Source of the DNA: Panicum virgatum
Lineage: Eukaryota > Streptophyta > Magnoliopsida > Poales > Poaceae
Direction: 5' to 3'
Assembly (NCBI RefSeq): GCF_016808335.1
Contig: NC_053142.1
Coordinates: 51,579,992-51,643,991, forward strand
Length of the DNA: 64,000 nt
The notes beneath the pieces are model-generated. The model was not told the origin of the DNA and made no database searches. It saw nothing but the letters and a program-made list of their open reading frames with translations. Both the position numbers and the translations under genes were made by a program. Below are positions 45,292-57,417 of the stretch, piece after piece (positions within the stretch are counted from its first letter, which is position 1; each line of letters opens with the position of its first letter).

Positions 45292-47150
45292 GTACAGAGC
45301 AGCTAGATACAGCCTTGCAGCTGCATCACTCTGTGGCCGTTGAGGCTCACTACGTTGTTAATGCTGCGGATCCCGCTAATCTCACGTGATCTAGACAGCG
45401 GGGCGACGTCGATCGACGTAGCTGTACGTTGATCACGTCGGCAGGTCGGTCTCGCTCGCCGGCCGGCTGCCGCAGTGAATGCGCGCACGGCAGGCCGCCA
45501 TCGGCGACCCATCTGCAGCAGCGCCCCTCGCTTCGAGCTGTGCGTGCGCCGCTGCCGGGCGGCCGTTGATATTTCGACAAGGTGACAGACAGCGGCGGGT
45601 CATCAGCGTGACCGTCCCCGTCCCGTGCCCCGGACATGGCGCGTTACTCGCCGCGGCGTATCGCGGCTCCCTCTACAGTATCGCGGCTGGGAGAGTAAGC
45701 GTAGCGTCTGGGCTCGTCGACCGCGGCTGCCGACGTGCCGGAGACGGGGCTCGATCTTTCCCCTCCTCCCGTCCTCTGGGTCCGGACTGTTCGCGCACGC
45801 AGCGGCTGCTGGGTTCATCCTGATCCGCCGCGACGCGCCATCCACATCCACCAGACCACCTGTGGCTGTGGCTGTGGTCGTGGATCAGCGGCGCGGGCGT
45901 GGGGAAGGTGACGTTGAGTTTGAGTTGATGGGCGGCGGCGCTGGGCTCGGCGAGCGCGGCAGGAAGAATCTGGAAGGCCTGCAGCCGGAACCCAACAAAT
46001 CCGTGCCGCGCCCGCGCTTTCCCCGAGAACAAAGGGCAAAAGCCAAAGTCCACGCATCATCCATAGCTACCAAATGACTAGTGCTTTTGTTCTACTCATG
46101 CTCATGCCCTCCTGCTGATCAACGTAGGATTAGTAATTTTTTTTGGTTCGCCGATTGATTATTAATATTATTAGCGGGTAAATAAACAAATCTACGACGA
46201 GCAACGGTTATGTAGAAGACAAGATGCTATCCCCACCTGCTCCGGCTGTTCTGACTGTCAGGTCCCCGGACGCTGGGCCTTTGACCATGCCCGTCTGATC
46301 TGGATCGAGGCCAACGCGGTGATCCCGGGAAATGCATTGTTTTCTCAAGGAGTTGACTCGCCAGCCGGCCCGTGTGTGTACGCACCGCGCTGTCCCGGGT
46401 TCGCATGTGTAGCCGGATCGGGGAGCTCAAGCGCCTGCGTCGTCAGGCACCCCAAATCCAATTATGAGGCTCATGCACTGTCAGACGAGAACAGTGCTCG
46501 ATCGTGCCGTGCCACCGCCTGTCGACGTTCGCTAGCTAGCGATCGACTAGTCCAAATTGTTTATACTAGCACACACACATATGAGTACGTATTGCTTTCC
46601 CTTCTGTTGGTTTCCCCATGATGATGATGGATTGTGTTGATCTGGCACCGAATCGGAGAAAGAAGCCATCCATAGTCCAGATGGATTAGCCGGAAAGCAG
46701 AAGCTAGAATGATGACTTGGAACAGCGGTGCCCAACCGAGAACGAAGCTGGTATGGTATGGCACTCAGCCACTCAGCTCGCCACCGGTTGGTTGGTCGGT
46801 CCCTCCCATGGAACGGATCATCGCTTTCCTTCCCCTTCGCAATCACACAGGGAAGAGCTAAGTGTCCAGTTTGACAGCACTCCAGACCCTGTCAATTACC
46901 ACAAATTACCATGTGCTGTAGTGGTGGTAGCATTTTTGGGAGTAGAAAACGTAATTTTCAGTCGCCATCAACCGAGGCATGGATCTTCGTTCAGGGGGAT
47001 GCAAAGATGTAAATACTCGAGTTAGTTTCCCATAAATTTTTACTAGTAGTACTTCAGTTATACTACGGTAATAACTTGTAATCAGGAAAAGAAATAAGAA
47101 TCCAGTGCAGAGCAAAATCCACAGACCTCTGGCGCTCCCCTCTCCCCCAC

Positions 47151-47158
47151 ATAAATAG
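47151..47158 (+). promoter_or_regulatory. TATA-like box of the DUF4408 gene
   Basis: ATAAATAG lies about 150 bases before the ATG, followed by a C/T-rich leader. The predicted start of transcription is near 47180. Confidence 0.55.
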
Positions 47159-47302
47159 GCAATAGCCGCGGCACCCGCTCCACTCCCCTCTCTGTCCAGC
47201 CAGCGCGCCTCCTCCCTCCCATTCATTGCTCGCGCCGCGCCGCGACGCCGACACCTCCTCGCGCTCGGCTCGTCCTCCACACCACCACCTCCCCGCTCGT
47301 CC

Positions 47303-48154
47303 ATGTCGTCCGCCTACGCCTCGCGGCACCGCGGCAGCAGCGGCATGTCCACGACGACGGTGCTCGCGGCCAAGGTGGCGTTCGCGTCCGCCGCGCTGCT
47401 GGCCGCGGCCGCGTCCTTCGCGCGCCTCGCCGTCCCGCAGCTCGTGTCCGTGGCCGGCGCCGTGCTCCCGCGCGCCTGGGCCGTCGCGCGCTTCTGGCTC
47501 GTCCCGCCCTACCTCTTCGTCACCGTGCACCTCATCATCCTCGTCATCTGGAAGCTCTCCGACCACAAGCACTTCCAGCAAGCCCAGGCGGCGCACCTCC
47601 TCCACAAGGACCCCTGGCCGGTCTCGGTCTCTCAGCAGCACACGCCGCACCCGGCGCCGGCCGCTGTCCCGTCCTCCGACGTGGCTGCCCCCGCCGCCGT
47701 CAAGGCCAAGGAGGAGTTCGGTTTCCCGGCCGGGTACGGCGAGCCCCTGGAGCACGAGTTCTCCCCGGACTCCGGCGGCGGCGACTCCTGCGTCACCACG
47801 GAGTCCGACGAGGACGCCACTTCCTCCCCATCCTACGTCACGGACGTCAGGCGTAGCCGGGCGCCGGCGCACCAGCACGCGGTTCTTGAACGGGAACCAT
47901 CGCTGCCGTCGCAGACCCTGGACTGCGACGGCGACGGCGGCGACGACGACATGGACGCCACGTGGAAGGCCATCATGCAGAAGACGCGCCCGGCTGCTGC
48001 CGCGGCGCCGGCGCCGGCGTCTCCCCCTCCCGCGCAGCAACCGCCGCAGCGGCCGCCGCCGAGGGCGCGGGACCCGTCGGTGGGCGCGGAGGAGATGAAC
48101 CGGCGGTTCGACGACTTCATCAAGAAGAACCGCAACTCCTTCGGGCGGCAATAG
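47303..48154 (+). CDS. DUF4408/DUF761 membrane-anchored protein
   Basis: A single-exon frame of 283 residues. Two hydrophobic segments, about residues 20-50 and 73-92 (VPPYLFVTVHLIILVIWKL), form the DUF4408 region. A long Pro/Ala/Ser-rich acidic linker follows. A conserved C terminus with MDATWKAIMQ and EEMNRRFDDFIKKNRNS is the DUF761 signature found in so-called cotton-fibre-expressed proteins. The function of this family is not established; membrane attachment is inferred. The start is the first ATG after the TATA-like box and C-rich leader. A 411-codon frame on the opposite strand is a GC-content shadow. Confidence 0.92.
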   Translation: MSSAYASRHRGSSGMSTTTVLAAKVAFASAALLAAAASFARLAVPQLVSVAGAVLPRAWAVARFWLVPPYLFVTVHLIILVIWKLSDHKHFQQAQAAHLLHKDPWPVSVSQQHTPHPAPAAVPSSDVAAPAAVKAKEEFGFPAGYGEPLEHEFSPDSGGGDSCVTTESDEDATSSPSYVTDVRRSRAPAHQHAVLEREPSLPSQTLDCDGDGGDDDMDATWKAIMQKTRPAAAAAPAPASPPPAQQPPQRPPPRARDPSVGAEEMNRRFDDFIKKNRNSFGRQ

Positions 48155-49494
48155 GCGCCCTCCGATCCGACCCAGCCTCCCCGCCGCAACCGTCCGATAC
48201 GTATATAGACACATGCATCTTTGGTTTTTCATCTTGGTGTGCCGCCGAAGAGATCGCCGGAGCGGAGGGAGGCGGGTCGATCGAATATAATTCGCCATGC
48301 TTAGGTAAATTATTAGCGATTGATCTCCTTGGGAAAACAGTAAAATAAAAATCCCTTCTTGATTAAGATTATTAGTCGGCTGCTTGATTAGCCGGAATGA
48401 GTTGTCGTTTGCGTGTCCGGAGGAAGGCGACGCATTGGCGTGGCTGCTTTCCGTAAGAAAGCAAGAAATCGGTCGGCTTCTGCGCTAGCAGTCCGGTCCA
48501 CTTCTTTCATCTTTCCCTTTCGGTGCCATCAGGATCTAACTGTAGATGCATGCTTTGCTTAATGCTGACTTCTAGTGGATATTTCTGCGAGTGGAAATGA
48601 ATAATGAGTCAAAATTCTGTGTAAAAAAGTGTATTCTGAAATCTGAATCTTCAGTGGCAGAGGGAAGCAACTGCTGTTTTCTGTAAAACAATGCAATGAT
48701 TCTAGTACTGGAAAGCTACGCAAATCATTGGATATGGATTAAGCTATATGTCCCCTGATGGCACTAAAATTATTAGCAGAGCAAGATGTCTATTTTCTTA
48801 AGAAAATAAGATGCCTGCAGTAAAATTCGCCATGAACAAGTGACTGAAAACGCTGGAACTGATGAATTTGTCCCGATCCTTTCTGGAATTTGCAGGTTGC
48901 GAAGGTTCTGGATGGATTATTGGATGGAGGTGCTGTGGCAGTAGCTAGAGATGACCTTAATGCGCTGAAATGATGGTTTCAGTTGGTACCTGGCTGTTAG
49001 ATTCTCCTTTTCAGTTGTTGCCCTTGCTAGCCTGGCATTTGTTCTTAGCTTTTCCCCTTTTCCTTTTTTTCCTACAGCTCTTTTACTGATTATAACAGTG
49101 CTAATTGTGCAAGTTCATATATATATGGTGCTAATACTGGTGAAGTAGTGGGTGTGCCTGTGATTATATATGAACTGTTGCTACCACATGGGGTGTGTGT
49201 CTGTGTGGGATAGAGAGATCCACATGTCAATGACCATACATGCACTACCTTTGCTCCATGATTCTTTCTTATTTTCATGGAATGGTCATTAGATGCCTCA
49301 TGTTCAATGTTTCTACTGTGTGTGTTATATATAGCCACTGTTTTTGTCTAAAGTGAACAGTCAGCAATTTTTGAAAGAAAAGCTTAGATGCATGTGCTGC
49401 TGTTGATCAAAGTATCACATACGCATCCAGATGACAAGTCACGGTTGTGAGATGGATTGGTTTTGCACTGCTGTTCCTCTTTATTCCTCACGTA
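48155..49494. other. 3' region of the DUF4408 gene and intergenic DNA
   Basis: AT-rich, with no supported gene and no clear repeat before the retrotransposon LTR. Confidence 0.5.
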
Positions 49495-49883
49495 CTATTT
49501 GTGACGGAACCGCCAAATTAAAACTCTAATTAAGCGTAATGGCCGTCATTTGAACACATCAGGCACATTCGCTTAATGGCTTAATTTGGCGATTCTTTTT
49601 CAACCCACGGCCCGATCGAAACGACACCGGTAGTCCCACGCGAAGGCGGGCGCATATGGTACAAGCACGACAAAATACTTGAAAATACAACAACTCGACA
49701 CAAGGTAATACATAACTTTTACAAACCCAGTGAAATTACCATAGTTTTACAATCCGAGTTCAAATACACCATGACTTACATAATTTACAAAGATTACATA
49801 ATGTTCAAACTTTACAATAGCAAAACAAGTTCAAAGAAAAGAACCTGCAACTAAACTAACTCCCTGGTTCAGGTCCAACACAA

Positions 49884-50180
49884 CTGGTCAGACCGGTTCC
49901 CAACACCGGACAGACCGGTGCCCCTCGGCCTACACTAACCACCGTTCAAATACAATAGTTTTCCAAACCGAGTTCAAATATACACTAGCTTACATACTTT
50001 ACAAGTTTTATAATAGATGTAACCAAAGTTCGATAAGAAAGGACCTACAATTTACTAACTACTCTAGTTCAAATTCTGTTCAACCGGTCAGACCGGTTCT
50101 CTTAACCGGTCAGACCGGTTACCCATGACCTGCCCAAGACCACCGGTTAGACCGGTACCTCCTACCGGTCAGACCGGTCC
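49884..50180. repeat. Dispersed ACCGGTCAGACCGGT palindromic array
   Basis: At least six copies of the partial palindrome ACCGGT-CAG-ACCGGT and close variants occur within 300 bases of LTR X (for example 50082-50125 and 50142-50180). One further copy lies at about 52693. Confidence 0.85.
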
Positions 50181-50886
50181 AAGCAAAACAGAGGGGATGC
50201 ACACTCTGCCCTCAAGTGTGCAACCCTCCGCCTTCCTATCCTACTGATCTCGATCCACCACTTCCCACCCCTCTGCATCTCGGCGGATGAACTTGGCACA
50301 GCAGGGCAGAAGTCGACGTCGGGGTGTCCTGAAATACATTCTTGGGTGGCAACAAACCCTGAGCAACTAATACTCCGCAAGACTTACCCGACCAGTGGGT
50401 GTACTTAGCCCACATACCTAGACATGCAAGGTATTTGGCTGGTGGTTTATTTTGCAGAAAAAACAACTAAAGTAATTCCTTAATTTCAACTTTTAACTCC
50501 ATATCCTATATGTTTAAACCATCAACTAGTAATTGCATCTTCTAAGCAACCATAGCAAACATTGAATATTAATTCAGGATAAACAATTCCAACCATCACT
50601 TATATTCCATAAAGCATTACTACGATGCGGTGTTGCGACCAAGGTGCTCATATCCGAGAGCAACTGACGGCGAATAGATTCGATTTAACCTTGCAAGGTA
50701 GACATAACCAACACGGCACGCAAAAGCCCCGTCGGACCCTACGAGCCTACCCTTCTCCTCCCCGCCTCGAACTACAGAACTGCCCCACCTACATATAGTC
50801 AGCCGAGCTCAACGAGAGACCACCAAAAGTAAATACATGCATTCCCAATTCTCCGCGACTACTCGACTCGCCCTAAGGGGTGGTGA

Positions 50887-51806
50887 CAGTGGCGGACCTA
50901 GGATTGAAACTTAGGGTATGCCATATCAAAGTTTTAACATACAATTCGGTATTCGGTACAATCTAAAAAAATTCGGTGCACAATAAAAAATTTCACGAGC
51001 AATTCGGTATACAAGTAGTTAGGTTCAATACTTGCATAGATTACAATATAAATAGTAGAAGCAAATTAAAAGTGTGTTTGATTGAGCTGTGACTTTTGGA
51101 AAAGCTGCTGTAAGCTGTGGGCCATGGAAAACAGCTGTGAAAAAAACAGAAGGCCATTTGGTTGGGCAGCTGTAATTTTTTTATCAAAAAACTGTTAAGG
51201 GGACCCACATATCATCCACAATCATCCCGATGCGGCCCTCTCGAGAGAGGGGAGTGGCGTGGGGAGGGCGCGGAGCCTCAACGACGATGAGGGCAGGGAC
51301 ACGCGCTCATAAGAGCAGGGCCGCGCACCCGCTGGACAAGGCTTGTGATGCGCTGCCGGGAGGGGAGGGAAGGGGCGCCCAGGAAGCGGTCGCGAGAGGG
51401 AGGAGAGAGCGACGAAAAAAACACAAACCGGTATCTACATAATCAATGACAAGAGGGTAATTTGTATGTCCAAAAGCCAATAAAAGTAGAGGAAAGTGCT
51501 TTTGGATATGTACTAGTGAAAAGCTGGCTTTGGGAAAAAAAAATGTTGCTACCGGTAGAAGCAAGACCAATTTTAGAAGATTGTAAACCATATCATAAAC
51601 CTTATGCCTCTCAATTTGAACTAGAACTGAGAGGTCAACAAGATTGGTAAGATCTTTGAAGCTGTCTTCATGTCTAGTGTCATCAATATGATTGTCAAGT
51701 TGCAATTCAAATTTTATTAATCCTAGTTAAAGAAGTCATTAGAAAGAGAAGTGCTGGCTTAGAGTATGCCACGGCATACCCTGGCCACCCACTGGGTCCG
51801 CCAGTG
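50887..51806. mobile_element. Non-autonomous hAT-like element nested in LTR X
   Basis: The ends are CAGTGGCGGACC and, on the other strand, CACTGGCGGACC. A perfect 8-bp duplication, GGTGGTGA, lies at 50879-50886 and 51807-51814. Inside is AT-rich DNA, with a possible further insertion around 51075-51560 (gctgtgacttttggaaaagctgc). No transposase. Confidence 0.88.
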
Positions 51807-52504
51807 GGTGGTGATGAAGTTCTGTACTTTCGAAGCAGGGCAGTACTAGGCTTACCGGTTTTGACTACCTCCTACTCCCGGCATGTGGCTAGTACAATTC
51901 TAACTCGATCACAGGGCCAGACAACGAACGGTCCTTAACCGACACAGACGGGGCTAGCCTTTCCCCGCCCAGTCTCCATTTTCTTTTCCTTCTCCAACCT
52001 ATTCCAATATTCCATATACTCAAAATAACGAGATATCCTATATCTCGCGAGTGACCAAAAATCACTCGACTTCTACCGAGATCTTATTAAGCATAACATT
52101 TCTATCATCCTATACATACTAGTATAACTCCAGGGAACCTAGGGATCATGCAACTAGAGTTCCAAACAATTCCTAAATCTAATGCACAAGTAATAGAAAC
52201 ATGTATAGGTGTCATAAATTTGAAATAATAGGGCATGCACCGGGGCTTACCTTCGGGCTGCCGCTCAGAGCTAGGGTCAACTGGGCCTTGGACCGAGTCC
52301 TTGTGAACCTCCTGCTTGGCTTGCTCCGGCTGCTCCTGGGGCTCCGCAATCACCTCGTACACAACCTCCTCTACGGCGGCTGCTACATGTACGCATATGA
52401 TATGAGAAATGCAATTATGACTTGTAATGATAAATTAGTCATTGAACGAGTATAAGTACTAATAATCTACATAAAAATACACCCATACTAGTTGACAATA
52501 TTTC

Positions 52505-52710
52505 CAAAGATCCGGAATATCCGGACCACTATCCGGAGTGTCCGGACACCCAAGTCCGGAGTTTGCAGGCCTATACCCGGAGTTTCCCCCGGAGTGTCCC
52601 AAACCCGGAGTATCCGGGCTTATACCTGGAGTTTCGCCTGGAGTGTTCCAAACCCGGAGTATCCGGGCTTATACCCGGAGTATCCGGACCCTAACCGGTC
52701 AGACCATACC
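52505..52710. repeat. CCGGAGT repeat cluster in LTR X
   Basis: More than ten TCCGGA / CCCGGAGT units occur, with two near-identical stretches sharing AAACCCGGAGTATCCGGGCT. The same motif class reappears in LTR Y. Confidence 0.85.
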
Positions 52711-53202
52711 GGTCACAACTTTCTGCCCAGCCCGAGCTAGGGCATCGCCCAAACGATGATGGGATCCGCTTAAGTGATGCAAAAAGAGATTATTGACCCG
52801 GGGAAACCCTTCTAAACATCCCAAAAGACGGATTGAACTAGTACAAGCTAGAGTACCTCAATCAAGCCTTGCTTGCACGAAGAACTTGAAAACGGAGTCT
52901 CCCCAGGAAGGAACACATGGAGAGGAAGGTTCCCCACGCCAGTTGGAAGCTTCTATGGCTTTGGGGTCGAGTTGGGATGGGGGATTTGGAGGTTAGGGCT
53001 TGGGGGAGAGGTAGGGCAAGGTGAGGGAGTGAGAGGAAGAGAGGAAACGGGGAGGGAGTGAAAGTGAGCTGTTGAGAGAGAAAGAAATAGAATGTTTATT
53101 ATATTTGTGGGATCCAGATGACCAAATTAAGGGAAATAGAAACTCCACGCCTGGAGTATCCGGGCCAATGACCGGAGTATCCGGACAGGGTGTTACACTA
53201 TT

Positions 53203-55020
53203 CCTTTTCTAACCTCCTCCCATGTGTAACGAAACGGCTAACGACAAATAAATCATATCGTGGTGAAAAATCATGGAGATGCAAGGAATCAGATACTGTT
53301 TTCTTGAACTGTAAAGGCTGCAAACCTGAACACTTGGTTGGGCACAGGCGTGATGCCCAGAGAACATTTTCAGCTTCCAGTCTTCAGATACTCGATATCT
53401 AGCCGTAGTACGGATGCGTACTTTTCTGTGAAAAAAACTCGGGCAGTATTGCACTATTGCTCTCAGTGACAGAGTCAGTTCCTGATGAACAAAAGTCGGT
53501 ACTACTTGATGTCATATTCAGGGACTGAATTCTGAATGTTTTCAACTTTCAAGGGTTGTGATCAGGCAATAATAACAAGTTAATTGCCTTCCGATAATAA
53601 TCTTTAAACACTAGAGGAGGTGTCCTTGTGTTTCTACATGGCGAACTCCAGTGGATTTTCTTGGGAGATGAGGCGCGGCTGAAGTAGAATGTGTGTCCCT
53701 TGTGCTCCTGAAAGTGGCATCCGAACTGTTTCACCAGCATGCATCAACGCATGGCTCTTCACATCGCACTGCGAAAAGGGCCATGTACTGAACCATCCCT
53801 CCACAAGCACCCCTGCATGATTGTGATTCGGTGAAGCAGGAGTGCAGGGCATTGCATTGCATTGCTTTGCGTGAAAGGCAGCACCAACAAGCCCCAAACC
53901 ACCCCCTTTGTCGCAATTTCGAAAGCGCATTTCACGTTTGATCCTTGTCATCCACAGTCAACTTATCCATCAGAATTCAGATCTGTATGGTGGATTCTTC
54001 CCCCTGCAGCTCCCGTAGCCTGCACAATTCCATGGGCTGCATCCATCTCAACATCAAAAGGAGTAGATAGACGCACTTAAATTTGTAAAGGCTAGCGACA
54101 CACACCCCTTGAGTTGCTAGTTTCCTACTACCTCTAGACAAGATGTCACAAACTCTGATGATCATGCATCTTCAGACATCTCATCTGGCAGCAACAACAC
54201 CTGTGCCATGGAGGCATGGACAAGTCCTCTTGTTTTGTGGCTGCCCTTTTGTTTGGGACTAGTAGCTAGGGTCATAGGACCTTCCTAGGCTTCAATTATG
54301 ACACTTAAACTATCCCGGAACTGGGTCTAATCACCTCTTCCACTGACCCTGCTACAACATCAGAGTACTGTTATGGTGGTTATGGTGACAAGGCAACCAC
54401 CTCCATGGAGCATCTGCAAATCATTTCTGCACTGCATGGAGATGGCTGCTTGGAGCTTCTGCTGCAACTGTGTTGTGGTCCAGTCCTCATGTATGCCACT
54501 CACCATCCAGAAGTGTATTGTTGTATATATGCATGTATATTTGTATACACATATATATGGTAGCTGCTCATCACCGCATTGTTGTTTTGGCAATCTACCG
54601 CCGCGCGCGGCGGCTGCGACTATCCTATCCGGCTGAAAGAGACGGCCAGGGCAAAGTGCAGCGAACAACGCCAGGCGCGAGACATGTCCATGCGCAGTGG
54701 CCTTGGCGCGATGCCGTGATGGCTGCACCAGGCCAGCCAGCGCCCAGCAGCAAGGGCGAGGCGGGGCCATGGCTGATGTGAGGTTACTGAGAAGCATCGG
54801 GGAAAGCGCCGTCGCCGCCGGCCCCACCACCGCCGGCCTAGCTAGGCTTTGTGGTCCGTAGCCGTCAGTGGCAAACTAGTCGTCTTCCGCCGCTCCATCG
54901 AGCTCCCTCCCGCTCGTGAGCACGTCGTATCGATCGTGTCGCACACTAATCAAGTGATGATGAGAAAACACTCATCATTACCCATCAGAAGGTATATCTC
55001 AGGATCAGAGCAAACTGTTA
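53203..55020. other. Gene-free stretch between LTR X and the SINE
   Basis: I see no coding exon, tRNA or tandem repeat apart from an AT-dinucleotide patch near 54520-54560. Confidence 0.45.
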
Positions 55021-55039
55021 AAATGACACAAGGGCAAAG

Positions 55040-56989
55040 AATGTCGGGCCAATTGGTTCCGGCAGTCCAGCGACACTCCGGAGGTCGTGGGTTCGATCTC
55101 CGGAAGGGGCGAATTTCCGCATCCGGTTAAAAAAACTCCCTCGCCTGCCTCATGTCCAAAACACTGTGGAGCCCGGCCTAACTCACAAGGCGACGGGCCC
55201 CCGTGTACGGGTGGGGCAGGGGTTCGGGGGTTTTCTTGGCCTGCTGTGAGAAGGACATTCTACCTCTCAAACAATGCCGTGGGGGCGGTCTTACCCCGCA
55301 GGCCAAGTTTTTTTTGAGTTAAATACACCAGCGGTCCTCGAACTTGTCCCGAGGTGCCACTTAGGTCCACGAACTTGCAAAATCGAAATCTGGCACCCTG
55401 AACTTGTTAAGTTGTGCCACTTAGGTCCATACCACTTGATGTGGCGCCACGTGGCATGAATATATGCAAAAAAGCCCTTGAATTTTATCATCTTCTATAT
55501 GTAGATCCTCCTCATCTCTTTCACCTCTTTCTCAATCCGCCACTCTGCTCCTACCGCCGGCAGCCACTCCCGCCCCGACGTCCAGAGCGCCGCCGCCCCA
55601 TCACCTGCCCTACAGCCACGCCGCCGCCGGGCAGCCACCGCGGGAGGCTGGGGCCGGGGCCCTGCCTGCGCCCAGCCTACTGCCGGCGAGCGCCCACAGT
55701 CGACCGGCCTCCCGCGCCGAGACCGCCTCCCATCGAGGGCCGCCTCCCACGGCGAGGCCACCTCCGAGCGCCGGCTCCCATGCTGGGCTGCCTCGCGGCG
55801 AGGCCGCCGCACGCGCCGAGGTCGTGACGGTGCTGCTGCTGCTACTACTCCCGCTGCTCGCGCTCGCTGCACGCGCTGACGACGATGGCGGCGGTGATTC
55901 CGAGGCCGCGGCGGTGTTGCCGGCAGAGGCGGGGGCCAGGGTGTGGAGGGCGCACCCTGCTCCCGCCGCCACCGGATGCTCCCGCCCCGGCGTCCATAGC
56001 TGCGCGCTCGCCTCAGAGGTCGCCACGAGCACCGATGCGCCGCCTGTGTGGGAGCCGCGAGCCACGCCTCCACCCTTTGCAAGCTCCTCTAGTGGTGGGA
56101 CACGAGCGGCGGCGGCGGTGCTAGCTCCGCCGTGTTGATGCCGGGGCAGGGGCCTAGAGGGCGCGGCAGCAGCAGTAGACCCTGGAGGACAAGGACGTGT
56201 GGCACCGCAGGGCGCTCGCGGAGGGCACCGGCGCCGAGTGGCAGGGTCTGAGGCCGCGGCGGCGCTGCTGCTATTTGTGCCCACTGCGCACGCCGACGAC
56301 GACGGTGGCGGCGGGTCCAAGGCCGTGACAGCGTTGCGGCCGTTGCCGACGACGATGGCGGCGGTGAGTCCGAGGCCACGGCGGTATCACCGGCGGAGGC
56401 GGGGGCAGGGGCCGGGGCCGGGGTTCAGGGCGTGGCGGCGGCGGCAGGTCGCGGAGGACGGGTACGTGCGCTGCGGCAGGGCGCTCGCAGAGGAGGGGGC
56501 CTAGGCGGAGGGCGCCGGTGCTGGGCGGCGGGTCCGTGGTCACGGCGGCGGCGCTACTGCTGCTGCTTGCACACGCCGCTGCTGCTGCTTGCACACGCCG
56601 CTGCTGCAACCGACGGCTGTGCGGGGCCGACGCCGCAGGGGCGCAGGGCGACGACCACGAGCGGGTCGTGGCGCTGGGGTGCTGCCTGCCCGTGCTGGGA
56701 TGCAATGGTAGAAGATCCCAAATTGCATCCCAGCACGAGAGGAGAGGCGCGCCGGCGGAGGGAGGAGCGGCGCGCAAGTCGGCATTTTTGCATCCCAAAT
56801 GTGAAGGTAGAAGACGATAAAACTCAAGGGCATTTTTGCATATATTCATGCCCTTTGAAGGGGTATGGACCTAAGTGGCACAACTTAACAAGTTCAGGGA
56901 GCCAGATTTCGATTTTGCGAGTTCGTGGACCTAAGTGGCACCTGGGGACAAGTTCGAGGGCCGCTGGTGTATTTAACTCTCTTTTTTTT
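55040..56989 (+). mobile_element. tRNA-derived SINE split in its T tail by a MULE
   Basis: SINE sequence runs 55040-55315 and resumes as the rest of the T tail at 56980-56989. Its target duplication (aaatgacacaagggcaaag at 55021-55039, aaatgacacaagcaaag at 56990-57006) encloses both SINE and MULE. The head contains GTGGGTTCGATCTCC (B-box-like), and the body has GGGGTTCGGGGGTTTTC, as in the 28450 SINE. The A box is degenerate. Confidence 0.85.
55316..56979. mobile_element. Pack-MULE-like element D, 1.66 kb, in the SINE tail
   Basis: Inverted ends of about 180 bases begin GAGTTAAATACACCAGCGG and share TGCCACTTAGGTCC twice within each arm. The 9-bp flanks (gtttttttt / tcttttttt) fit insertion into a T run but carry little information. 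The core at 55.5-56.8 kb is very GC-rich and open in many frames. None has a recognisable domain. Classification follows elements B and C. Confidence 0.85.
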
Positions 56990-57006
56990 AAATGACACAA
57001 GCAAAG

Positions 57007-57412
57007 TTTGGGACATTGGATGATGCATGCGAGACTTCTGAAAGAGGGGAAAATTGTTGGGTGAATGCGAAAGCAGAAAAAAAAATCACTGTCAAGATTA
57101 CTAGAGCCCGGCCGGGTGCAAATCGTTCTACGCAAGGTGTAGTCGTTGTCAGGCAAGGTATGCGTGATGGTAGCACAACCACATGATTGCGTACTTGTCA
57201 GGTTGATACCTGGGTTGGATTTGGGGATTTTTCTCCGGTCTGCTAGCTAGTCAGGGCACGTGCAAGATCAGGTCACTGTTTTAGGTGAGCTTTGCTGGAT
57301 CTGGGTCACATCTCCATCCTCTTGGTCCCTGTTCTATACCCTGACGTGGCTCAGTAACCTGCAGACATTATTGGGATACCGTTTCCCAACCTGAAATGGC
57401 ACTACGTACGTC
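57007..57412. other. Gap between element D and LTR Y
   Basis: No supported feature. It contains CAGGGCACGTGCA (about 57253), which resembles part of miR164 but lacks the rest. Confidence 0.5.
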
Positions 57413-57417
57413 TTAAC

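Larger units (their letters stand above)
42927..47302. other. Long gene-free stretch and promoter of the DUF4408 gene
   Basis: No supported coding region. Notable items are a hairpin at 45256-45291, a possible SINE or tRNA-like fragment near 44773-44920 (GGTTCGAGTCCC), and GAAGAAGAAGATGATGG purine-rich sequence near 43830. ORFs at 45.4-46.1 kb overlap on both strands and look like GC-rich chance frames. Confidence 0.4.
49500..53197. mobile_element. Solo LTR X, 3.7 kb
   Basis: It begins TGTGACGGAACC and ends GTGTTACA, and is flanked by the perfect 5-bp duplication CTATT (49495-49499 and 53198-53202). There are no gag or pol frames. The left part has repeats of ACCGGTCAGACCGGT (49884-50180). 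The right part has TCCGGAGT / CCCGGAGTATCCGG repeats (52500-52710 and 53150-53190). A 920-bp hAT-type element is inserted at 50887. It is interpreted as a solo LTR of a long-LTR retrotransposon. The family is unnamed here, and orientation is uncertain. Confidence 0.85.

Noticed and set aside
47063..48298. 411-codon frame antisense to the DUF4408 gene
   Set aside because: Arg/Gly-rich shadow produced by GC-rich third positions of the real gene; no domain.
55495..56849. Ala/Pro/Arg-rich frames in MULE element D
   Set aside because: No recognisable domain and bounded by inverted repeats.
57250..57266. miR164-like CAGGGCACGTGCA
   Set aside because: Only 13 bases match; the 5' part of the microRNA and a hairpin are absent.
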